From positions 104,501-168,500 of the forward strand of contig QDFX01000009.1 of assembly GCA_003347645.1 (NCBI GenBank): a DNA stretch of 64,000 nt, in the 5' to 3' direction. The position numbers were made by a program, and so were the translations under genes. This document shows positions 20,536 to 26,979 of the stretch, in pieces. The notes below the pieces were generated by a model. It was not told the origin of the DNA. It was given only the letters and a program-made list of their open reading frames with translations, and did no database searches. This stretch comes from Rhizobiaceae bacterium CPCC 101076 (GTDB lineage: Bacteria > Pseudomonadota > Alphaproteobacteria > Rhizobiales > Methylopilaceae). Numbering within the stretch: the stretch's first letter is position 1; every line of letters begins with the position of its first letter.

Positions 20536-20757
20536 TTAGAGCCGGCCGAACCAGTTGAGATTGACGACATGCGCAAGCGACGCGAACGGCTTGCTGCATC
20601 GCTCGTGATACGGCCCCGTCAGACCCTTGTGGCCATGCGGGTCGTTGTCGAAACGGATGTGAACGCTGCGCTGTTCCTTTGTGATCGGCGCATTACAGGC
20701 CGAGCACCAAGGTTCGTTCCCGCCGCTGCCGCTGGCGGGCATAGGGTCAAAGGCCAA
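20536..20757 (-). CDS. small C2HC cysteine protein, copy B (family unknown)
   Basis: A 73-residue paralogue of the protein at 18444, with WC18SAC21, VHIRFDNDPHGHKGLTG and YH51ERC54SKPF. The potential zinc ligands C18, C21, H51 and C54 are all kept, while the C-terminal 12 residues differ. Start is TTG at 20757 with AGGAG eight bases upstream. It lies antisense between sulfatase 2 and the first HAD gene and shares a divergent control region with that HAD gene. I know of similar short hypothetical proteins in rhizobia but no function. Confidence 0.78.
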   Translation of the reverse strand: MAFDPMPASGSGGNEPWCSACNAPITKEQRSVHIRFDNDPHGHKGLTGPYHERCSKPFASLAHVVNLNWFGRL

Positions 20758-20932
20758 AATCCTAACTCCTGCGCAATCGCCGCGCCCTTCTCACGCTGGC
20801 ATGCGGTTTTCCGTCTCAAAAGCCCAGTTCGGTTCTCCTTCGGGCGTTATCCAGAGGCTGGCGGCGATATGTCACCATTTCTTCATAGACGTGGATTCCA
20901 TCACACGACCGACAGGGCTGATTCCGTACGGA
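20582..20932. repeat. 351-base duplicated segment, copy B
   Basis: Counterpart of 18493-18843. In copy A the segment leads into sulfatase 2, here into the HAD gene at 20940, so different enzymes were placed behind related control DNA. The conserved non-coding part is the likely divergent promoter for the small C2HC gene and for the plus-strand gene. Confidence 0.85.
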
Positions 20933-20939
20933 GAGCGGT

Positions 20940-21854
20940 ATGAACCATCTCCCGTCTTGGAATGATGGGCCCTCGAAGGACGCCATCCTCGACTTCGTCG
21001 CGCGGGTTTCACATGGAGACAGCCCGGATTTCGTGCCGGTATCGGAACGCATCGCCTGTTTCGACAACGATGGCACGCTGTGGTGCGAATTTCCGATGCA
21101 GACGCAGGTCTTCTTCGCCTTCGCGCAGCTCGCGAACATCGTCGAGAAAAGCCCCGACCTGAAAGAGAAGCAGCCCTACAAGGCGTTTCTCGAACACGAT
21201 ACGGCGACGATCCATGCCCTCGGCAAGAAGGCCGTGTTCGAGTTCGCCTTCGCGACCCATGCGGGGATGACGGTCGACGAGTTCGCCGACATTGCACGCT
21301 CCTGGTTCGAGACCGCGCGCAATCCGAAGCTCGACCGGCTGTTCGTCAAATGCGTGTACCAGCCGCAGGTCGAGCTTCTGGCGCTGCTGCGGGAGAACGG
21401 CTTCAAGACCTTCATCGTGTCCGGCGGGGGGATCGATCTGATCCGTGCATTCGCCGAGCTCGCTTATGGCATTCCGCCCGAACAGGTGGTCGGCTCGAGC
21501 GTGAAGACAGCATTCGAGGCCGCCGGCAAGCTGGTCTCATTGAGGAAGCTTGCCGAGCTGCGGAGCTTCGACGACCGCGAGGAGAAGGTCGTCAATATCG
21601 GCCTGCATATCGGCCGCCGGCCGATCTTCGTATTCGGCAATTCGGATGGCGATCTCGCGATGATGCGATACGCGCTCGCCGGCCAGGGACCGCGCCTCGC
21701 AATGCTCGTCCATCACGACGATGCCGAGCGGGAGTTCGCCTATGATCGGGACTTCAAGCTCAGTCCGCTGACCGAGGCGCTGGACAATGCGGCCGCCTAT
21801 GGCATCCGCGTCGTCAGCATGGCTCGGGACCGGAAAGAGGTGTTCGTCGCATGA
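20940..21854 (+). CDS. HAD-superfamily hydrolase, cytoplasmic
   Basis: A 304-residue haloacid-dehalogenase-type phosphohydrolase. Motif I is FD42NDGT with nucleophile Asp42 and acid/base Asp44; motif II is probably the Ser in FIVSGGG (about 161), and motif IV lies in FGNSDGDLAMM (about 239). The N-terminal phrase PSWNDGPSKDAILDFV recurs as PSWNEGVTKQAILDFV in the exported HAD protein at 23308, so the two are paralogues. No signal peptide. GGAGAGCGG precedes the ATG. The following DUF1622 gene overlaps its stop. Proteins of this type resemble phosphoserine-phosphatase-like HADs; substrate not predictable. Confidence 0.85.
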   Translation: MNHLPSWNDGPSKDAILDFVARVSHGDSPDFVPVSERIACFDNDGTLWCEFPMQTQVFFAFAQLANIVEKSPDLKEKQPYKAFLEHDTATIHALGKKAVFEFAFATHAGMTVDEFADIARSWFETARNPKLDRLFVKCVYQPQVELLALLRENGFKTFIVSGGGIDLIRAFAELAYGIPPEQVVGSSVKTAFEAAGKLVSLRKLAELRSFDDREEKVVNIGLHIGRRPIFVFGNSDGDLAMMRYALAGQGPRLAMLVHHDDAEREFAYDRDFKLSPLTEALDNAAAYGIRVVSMARDRKEVFVA

Positions 21855-22240
21855 GCGAGCTTCTCGTCTCCCTTACCGAAGCATCGACGCTCGCGATCGA
21901 TCTCATCGCCCTCTGCGTCATCGTCTACGGCACGGTGGAAGCGGCCTGCATGGTCATCCTGCATGTCGTGACGGCCCGGGACGATGGTCTGGAGCGGCGC
22001 GCGATCTGGCTGCGCTATGCGCGCTGGCTCGTGGCCGGCCTGACCTTCCAGCTCGCCGCCGATATCCTCGAGACCTCGGTCGCTCCCGACTGGCAGACGG
22101 TCGGACGATTGGGCGCGATCGCGGTGATCCGGACATTCCTGAACTATTTTCTCGACCGCGATCTCGCCGAGATTCGCGAGCGTAATCGCGAGGGGCTGAC
22201 GCCACGCAAGGGAGAGGTTGCCGATGTCGATGCTGCTTGA
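21851..22240 (+). CDS. DUF1622 inner-membrane protein
   Basis: A 129-residue protein with three hydrophobic segments (TLAIDLIALCVIVYGTVEAA, RWLVAGLTFQLAADILE and VGRLGAIAVIRTFLNYFL) and the conserved R-x-x-LNYFLxRDL-like end typical of DUF1622. Function unknown. Its start overlaps the HAD stop (ATGA) and its end overlaps the sulfatase-activating enzyme gene, so the three are one operon. Confidence 0.85.
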   Translation: MSELLVSLTEASTLAIDLIALCVIVYGTVEAACMVILHVVTARDDGLERRAIWLRYARWLVAGLTFQLAADILETSVAPDWQTVGRLGAIAVIRTFLNYFLDRDLAEIRERNREGLTPRKGEVADVDAA

Positions 22241-23195
22241 GCCCGAAGTCGCGGCGCCGCCCGGCATGGCCCGCATTCCTGGCGGCCTATTCAACATGGG
22301 CTCGAACCATCACTACGCCGAGGAGAAGCCCGTCCATCGCGTGCGGGTCGATGCGTTCCTGATGGAGCGGACGCCGGTGACGAACGCCGAGTTCCGCGCC
22401 TTCGTCGAGGAGACCGGTCACATAACCTTCGCCGAGATAGCGCCCCGCGCCGAAGACTATCCCGGCGCGAAGCCGGAGATGCTGCGGCCGTCCTCGCTCG
22501 TCTTCATGCAGCCGTCGGGACCGGTGGATCTGCGCAACTGGTCCAACTGGTGGAACTTCATGGCCGGCGCGGACTGGCGCCATCCGTACGGGTCGGGAAG
22601 CTCGATCGACGGACTGGACGATCACCCGGTGGTCCACGTCGCCTATTCCGATGCAGAGGCCTACGCGAAGTGGGCCGGCAAGAGATTGCCGACCGAGGCG
22701 GAATGGGAATTCGCCGCGCGCGGCGGGCTGAAGGATGCCGACTACGCCTGGGGCGATACCTTCGCGCCGGACGGGCAGGCGATGGCCAATACCTGGCAGG
22801 GGCAGTTCCCGTGGCAGAACCTGGCCGAGGACGGCTATGAGCGGACCTCGCCCGTTGGCAGCTTTCCGGCGAACGGATATGGCCTTCACGACCTGATCGG
22901 CAATGTCTGGGAGTGGACATCGGACTGGTTCGTCGATCATCACCCCGCAGACGAGACGAAGACCTGTTGCGTGCCGCTCAATCCGCGCGGCCCGAGAGAA
23001 AATGAGAGCTACGATCGCTGCCAGCCGGAAATCCGGATTCCGCGCAAGGTCCTGAAGGGCGGATCGCATCTGTGCGCGCCCAATTATTGCCGGCGTTATC
23101 GCCCGGCGGCGCGACATCCGGAGCCGGTCGACACATCGACCTCTCACGTCGGGTTTCGTTGCGTGACCGACGCTCCCGCCGGGCAAGATAAGTGA
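22224..23195 (+). CDS. formylglycine-generating enzyme (sulfatase maturation, SUMF1/EgtB fold)
   Basis: Copper-dependent oxidase that converts the Cys of the sulfatase CxAxR motif into formylglycine. The 323-residue protein starts with the family pattern MARIPGGLFNMGSNHHYAEEKPVH, contains RLPTEAEWEFAARGG (about 155) and GNVWEWTSDWF (about 225), and has the copper-binding and catalytic pair Cys284 and Cys289 in LCAPNYCRRYRPAAR, equivalent to the human Cys336/Cys341. This is a true FGE rather than a related EgtB or nitric-oxide-type relative because both cysteines are present. ATG at 22224 follows GGAGAGG by six bases. No signal peptide, so it acts in the cytoplasm, where both sulfatases are also predicted to reside. 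Confidence 0.93.
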   Translation: MSMLLEPEVAAPPGMARIPGGLFNMGSNHHYAEEKPVHRVRVDAFLMERTPVTNAEFRAFVEETGHITFAEIAPRAEDYPGAKPEMLRPSSLVFMQPSGPVDLRNWSNWWNFMAGADWRHPYGSGSSIDGLDDHPVVHVAYSDAEAYAKWAGKRLPTEAEWEFAARGGLKDADYAWGDTFAPDGQAMANTWQGQFPWQNLAEDGYERTSPVGSFPANGYGLHDLIGNVWEWTSDWFVDHHPADETKTCCVPLNPRGPRENESYDRCQPEIRIPRKVLKGGSHLCAPNYCRRYRPAARHPEPVDTSTSHVGFRCVTDAPAGQDK

Positions 23196-23212
23196 TTGAG
23201 AAATCCGGCTTT

Positions 23213-23235
23213 CGTTACGTCTCGTTACAGTAACA
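23213..23235. promoter_or_regulatory. GTTAC operator cluster before the exported HAD operon
   Basis: CGTTAC (23213-23218) is followed by CGTTACAGTAACA (23223-23235), whose core GTTAC-A-GTAAC is a perfect palindrome. The downstream ATAGCC and further bases match the operator region at 15745. It lies 73 bases before the HAD start at 23308. Confidence 0.6.
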
Positions 23236-23307
23236 TAGCCCTCTGAAGCTGGCCGTCCTTCTCGAAAAGCGGAAAGCTCCGGACCGTTCCTTAACGGCGG
23301 TCCGATA

Positions 23308-24327
23308 ATGTCGTACGCGTTCAGAATACGGACGTTCCCCGGATTCCAGGCCCTGCTTGCGGCTGTCGTCTCGGCGATCGTGTCGCTCGGGGCATTCGGC
23401 GCGTATGCGCAGACCGACCCGCTGCCCTCATGGAACGAGGGCGTCACCAAACAGGCGATCCTGGATTTCGTCGTGGCGTCGTCGACGCAGAACAATCCCG
23501 GTTTCGTGCCGCCGGCCGAGCGCATCGCCGTGTTCGACATGGACGGGACCCTGATTCCCGAACGGCCTATGCCGGCGGCGATCGTCCCGATCCTCGCCGA
23601 CCTCAAGCAGGCGGTCGTGAAGAACCCGATCCTGCAGGAAAAACCCGCGATCTCAGCCCTGCTGAAGGGTGACCAGGCGGGTGTCCTCGCAGCCGGCCAG
23701 CAGGGCATCAATGACATCATCGCCGCCGTGGCGGACGGCAAGACGACCGAAGAGGTCGCCGCCAACGTCGCCACCCTCATGCACGGCGCCGTGCATCCGA
23801 AATTCGACGTGCCGTTCTCCAAGGCGGTCTACCAACCGATGATGGAGGTGCTGGCATTGCTGCGGGCGAATGGCTTCTCGACCTGGATCTGCAGTGGCAG
23901 CCCCGTCCTGTTCACCCGGCAGATGGCCGAGGAGATGTTCGGCATCCCGCCGCATCAGGTCATGGGCAGCAACCTCGAGACCAAATTCGTCGAGCGCAAC
24001 GGCCGGAGCGTCCTCGTCTTCGACTCCCTGATCGACCACTTGAACGATCGCAAAGGCAAGCCGGTCACGCTCAATCTCGTCCTTGGAACGCGGCCGGTCT
24101 TCGTCGCCGGCAATGAGGGCGGCCGCGGCGACATCGCAATGATGCGCTGGTCGAAGGACCGCGTCGGCCCGAGCTTCCAGCTCCTCATCGATCACGACGA
24201 TGCGGCGCGCGAATTCTCATACGAAGAGTCGGACAATTACTCGCTCGATGCGGCCGGCAAGTACGGCTTCCACGTCGTCAGCATCAGGGCCGACTGGAAG
24301 ACCGTCGTCGCGCCGGCAGGGAATTAA
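23308..24327 (+). CDS. HAD-superfamily hydrolase, exported
   Basis: A 339-residue paralogue of the HAD enzyme at 20940 with an N-terminal hydrophobic signal (FQALLAAVVSAIVSLGAFGAYA) ending at a plausible AYA cleavage site, so it is predicted periplasmic. Motif I FD77MDGT contains the nucleophile Asp77 and Asp79; the Ser of ICSGSPVLF (about 194) fits motif II. An acidic motif in GNEGGRGDIAMM replaces the usual GNSDGD, which is a noticeable change (Asp replaced in the first position). It heads a transcription unit behind the GTTAC operator. Likely a periplasmic phosphatase; substrate unknown. Confidence 0.83.
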   Translation: MSYAFRIRTFPGFQALLAAVVSAIVSLGAFGAYAQTDPLPSWNEGVTKQAILDFVVASSTQNNPGFVPPAERIAVFDMDGTLIPERPMPAAIVPILADLKQAVVKNPILQEKPAISALLKGDQAGVLAAGQQGINDIIAAVADGKTTEEVAANVATLMHGAVHPKFDVPFSKAVYQPMMEVLALLRANGFSTWICSGSPVLFTRQMAEEMFGIPPHQVMGSNLETKFVERNGRSVLVFDSLIDHLNDRKGKPVTLNLVLGTRPVFVAGNEGGRGDIAMMRWSKDRVGPSFQLLIDHDDAAREFSYEESDNYSLDAAGKYGFHVVSIRADWKTVVAPAGN

Positions 24328-24373
24328 GAGGCGGGAAAACGGACGAGGGGTGGGGACGTAGAAGGAGAGAACA

Positions 24374-24850
24374 ATGACAGGACGTCTTCCGACAACGGCG
24401 CGTACGTCGTTGCTGGCTGTGGTGCTGCTGGCAGGCTCCGCTTTCTGGTTGCCTGGCGCCGGAACTGCCGCCCCCCTCAACCAGGCCCCTCTTGTCGCTC
24501 CGATCGCCAGTCAGGCGACGCCGCTTTACACCGAGGTCCAGGCCCGAGGTCGTACGGTGCGCCGCACCACGGTTCGCGGCCCGCGTGGCGGCGTCGCGCG
24601 GCGTACTACGGTCGTTCGACCGGGTGTTCGGCCCGGTGTTCGGCCGGGTGTTAGACCCGGCTACCGTCCCGGACGCTGGGCTCGTCCCGGCCGGTATTAC
24701 TGGCGTCCAGGTGGAGCGGTCGCGGCGGGCGCCGCGCTCGGCTTCCTTGGAGCCGCGGCGGTGTCATGGGCCAACGCTCCGGCTCCCGGCATGTGCTGGT
24801 ACTACACCAGCCCGAGTCGCCGCAGTGGCTTCTGGGACTACTGCCCGTAG
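24374..24850 (+). CDS. secreted protein with VRPG repeats, unknown function
   Basis: A 158-residue protein with a signal peptide (SLLAVVLLAGSAFWLPGAGTAA). It continues with an Arg/Gly-rich basic part (RTVRRTTVRGPRGG), four VRPG units plus one YRPG unit, then a Gly/Ala hydrophobic stretch (GGAVAAGAALGFLGAAAVSW) and a C-terminal APGMCWYYTSPSRRSGFWDYCP with two cysteines. Similar proteins with CWYYTDPSRTQGFWDxC-like ends occur in rhizobia without known role. GGAGAG precedes the start. The glycine-rich hydrophobic segment could insert in or attach to membrane. Confidence 0.78.
   Translation: MTGRLPTTARTSLLAVVLLAGSAFWLPGAGTAAPLNQAPLVAPIASQATPLYTEVQARGRTVRRTTVRGPRGGVARRTTVVRPGVRPGVRPGVRPGYRPGRWARPGRYYWRPGGAVAAGAALGFLGAAAVSWANAPAPGMCWYYTSPSRRSGFWDYCP
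24614..24673 (+). repeat. five 12-base tandem units coding VRPG/YRPG
   Basis: Five consecutive 12-base units in the reading frame (24614, 24626, 24638, 24650, 24662). Synonymous differences between units indicate an old expansion. The number of units could vary between strains. Confidence 0.8.
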
Positions 24851-24859
24851 AGACTGGTC

Positions 24860-24891
24860 CACCTGCACCGCCTTCATGGGTGGTGCAGGTG
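24860..24891. terminator. stem-loop after the VRPG-repeat gene
   Basis: CACCTGCACC (24860-24869) pairs perfectly with GGTGCAGGTG (24882-24891). No T-run follows. It separates the secreted-protein gene from the DUF1254 gene 164 bases later. Confidence 0.55.
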
Positions 24892-25054
24892 CACGCCTGC
24901 AACGAAGGTACAGGCCGCGGGCCGAAATACTCGACGGAACGTGGACGTTTCCGGAGGCGACGCCAACGAACTGATTGTCTTCGCCGACCGAGGCCTGTTC
25001 GGCGCTTTTGGAAGACCGGACATCGCTTCAGACACAACTCGGGAGATCGGAGTC

Positions 25055-26443
25055 ATGGAAAAGTCTGCTGTCGCATCGCTTGCTATCCCGGCCGCGGAAC
25101 TGGCTGCTTCGGCCTTCGCCCAATCGCCTTCGGTCGACGAAGCGCGAGGCATCGCCCAAGAGGCATATATCTACCTCTATCCGCTGATCTCGATGGACGT
25201 GACGCGGAAGCAACTCGTCAATGCTGATCCGGCCACCTCGCCGATCGGCGGGCCACCGAACACGTTCAAGAACGTCCAGGCATTTCCCTCGGCCGATATG
25301 CGCGTGGTCGTGCGACCGAACTTCGACACGCTCTATTCGAGCAGCTGGCTGGACCTGACCAGGGGCCCGGTCGTCGTCTCGGCCCCCGATACCGGCGGTC
25401 GCTACTACATGTTGCCGATGCTGGACATGTGGACCGACGTGTTCGCCGTGCCGGGCAAGCGGACGACCGGAACTGACGCCGCCAATTTCGCCGTCGTGCC
25501 TCCCGGCTGGTCCGGCACGCTTCCCGCCGATCTGCAGAGGATCGACGCCTCGACTCCGTATGTCTGGGTAATCGGACGTACGCAGACCAACGGGGTGCAG
25601 GACTATGCCGCCGTCCACAAGATCCAGGATGGTTACAGGATTACCTCGTTGGAAGACTGGGGGAAGTCTCCGACTCCCGTCAAATACACGATCGATACGA
25701 CTGCCGACCTCAAGACCCCGCCGCTGGATCAGGTCAACGACATGTCGGCCGCCGACTATTTCAAGTACGGCGCCGAGCTGATGAAAATGCACCCGCCGCA
25801 TGGAAGCGACTGGTCGACCATCGCTCGCCTGAAACGGATCGGCATCGAACCCGGCAAAAGCTTCGACTCGTCGAAGGCCGACGCAGCAGCGCTGGCCGGC
25901 GGCGCTTCGGACGGCCTGAAGCTGATGAAGGAGAAGGTCCCGACGATAGCCCGCGTGACCAATGGCTGGCAGATGAACACCGACACGATGGGTGTCTACG
26001 GGAATTACTATCTCAAGCGCGCGATCATCGCGATGGCCGGCCTTGGCGCAAATCAGGTCGAGGATGCAATCTACCCGCTGAACATCGCTGACGCGGACGG
26101 CGACAAGGTCACCGGCGACAAAAAATACGTCCTGCATTTCGCCAAGGACGACATACCGCCCGTCGACGCCTTCTGGTCGTTGACTATGTACGACGCACAG
26201 GGCTTCCAGGTGGCAAACCCGATTAACCGGTTCGCGATCGGCGATCGCGATGCGCTGAAATTCAACGCGGACGGTTCGCTCGACCTCTACATCCAGAACG
26301 AAAATCCCGGTCCCGACAAAGAGGCGAACTGGCTTCCGGCTCCGGCGAGCGGCGAGCTTGGCCTGACGCTTCGTCTCTATGCGCCGAAAGCGCCGGTCGC
26401 AAACGGCCGCTGGAATCCGCCGGCAATCAAGAAGGTCAAATGA
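25055..26443 (+). CDS. DUF1254/DUF1214 domain protein, probably exported
   Basis: A 462-residue protein with both domains usually found together. DUF1254 covers about residues 35-160 (AQEAYIYLYPLISMDVTRKQ, RPNFDTLYSSSWLDLTRGP, YYMLPMLDMWTDVFAVPG) and DUF1214 about 340-450 (FAKDDIPPVDAFWSLTMYD, NRFAIGDRD, ENPGPDKEANWLPAP). The N terminus (SAVASLAIPAAELAASAFAQ) looks like a signal peptide. ATG at 25055 follows GGGAGATCGG. No enzymatic function is established for the family that I can name. It sits in the unit that leads into the DUF3302-HlyD pair and often accompanies such loci. Confidence 0.88.
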   Translation: MEKSAVASLAIPAAELAASAFAQSPSVDEARGIAQEAYIYLYPLISMDVTRKQLVNADPATSPIGGPPNTFKNVQAFPSADMRVVVRPNFDTLYSSSWLDLTRGPVVVSAPDTGGRYYMLPMLDMWTDVFAVPGKRTTGTDAANFAVVPPGWSGTLPADLQRIDASTPYVWVIGRTQTNGVQDYAAVHKIQDGYRITSLEDWGKSPTPVKYTIDTTADLKTPPLDQVNDMSAADYFKYGAELMKMHPPHGSDWSTIARLKRIGIEPGKSFDSSKADAAALAGGASDGLKLMKEKVPTIARVTNGWQMNTDTMGVYGNYYLKRAIIAMAGLGANQVEDAIYPLNIADADGDKVTGDKKYVLHFAKDDIPPVDAFWSLTMYDAQGFQVANPINRFAIGDRDALKFNADGSLDLYIQNENPGPDKEANWLPAPASGELGLTLRLYAPKAPVANGRWNPPAIKKVK

Positions 26444-26455
26444 CGGGAGGATCGT

Positions 26456-26806
26456 ATGGAAGCCGGGTTCGACTGGCTTTGGTGGCTTTGCCTGGTCATC
26501 GTCATCGGCCTCTTCATCGCGATGGTTTATGTCATCTACTGGCTCGGCAGGCTGCCGGGCGAGACCGCGCACAAACGCGGTCATCCGCAGGCTTCGGCGA
26601 TCACCGTCTGCGGCTGGCTCGGTCTGTTGTTTCCGCCGCTCTGGCCGATCGCGCTGGTCTGGGCGTGGACCACGCCACGCGACCGGCCGCTGCAGCCACC
26701 GCCGGACCTCAATGATCTGGAAGCGACGCTTCGGCGGACGGCGCTCCGCATTGCCGATATCGAGCGTGCGCTCGGCATACCGGCCGGAAAGGCGGGTGCG
26801 AGATGA
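26456..26806 (+). CDS. DUF3302 (YiaW/YibI-like) inner-membrane protein
   Basis: A 116-residue protein with two membrane segments (LWWLCLVIVIGLFIAMVYVIY and CGWLGLLFPPLWPIALVWAW) separated by the DUF3302 signature HKRGHPQASAITVCGWLGLL, and a C-terminal coiled-coil-like tail. In E. coli the related YibI is encoded with the HlyD-type YibH, the same pairing as here. GGGAGG precedes the ATG. The stop overlaps the start of the next small gene (ATGA). Confidence 0.88.
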   Translation: MEAGFDWLWWLCLVIVIGLFIAMVYVIYWLGRLPGETAHKRGHPQASAITVCGWLGLLFPPLWPIALVWAWTTPRDRPLQPPPDLNDLEATLRRTALRIADIERALGIPAGKAGAR

Positions 26807-26973
26807 TCCCGGCTCTGCTGTCCTCCGTTGTGATCATGTTCCTCTATTGGCGTGAGAGCCGGCCGAAGCCCGGCGTGCCGGTGCCCGGATCGGCCGAGGA
26901 TCTCGAGGACGAACTTGTCGATCTCAATGCCCGGCTGGATGCGATCCAGCGGCACCTCACGCAAAAGGGGTGA
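26803..26973 (+). CDS. 56-residue membrane-anchored small protein
   Basis: Short gene between the DUF3302 and HlyD genes. It starts by four-base overlap with the DUF3302 stop. The product has a hydrophobic N terminus (IPALLSSVVIMFLYW), a Pro-rich linker (RPKPGVPVPG) and a charged helical C terminus (EDLEDELVDLNARLDAIQRH) that resembles the C-terminal tail of the DUF3302 protein (LNDLEATLRRTALRIADIE). Translational coupling and sensible composition support it as real. I recognise no family. Confidence 0.7.
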   Translation: MIPALLSSVVIMFLYWRESRPKPGVPVPGSAEDLEDELVDLNARLDAIQRHLTQKG

Positions 26974-26979
26974 TGCGCG

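Noticed and set aside
24614-24673. Short tandem repeats looking at first like a CRISPR or direct-repeat array
   Set aside because: Units are 12 bases, contiguous and in frame, coding VRPG; no spacers.
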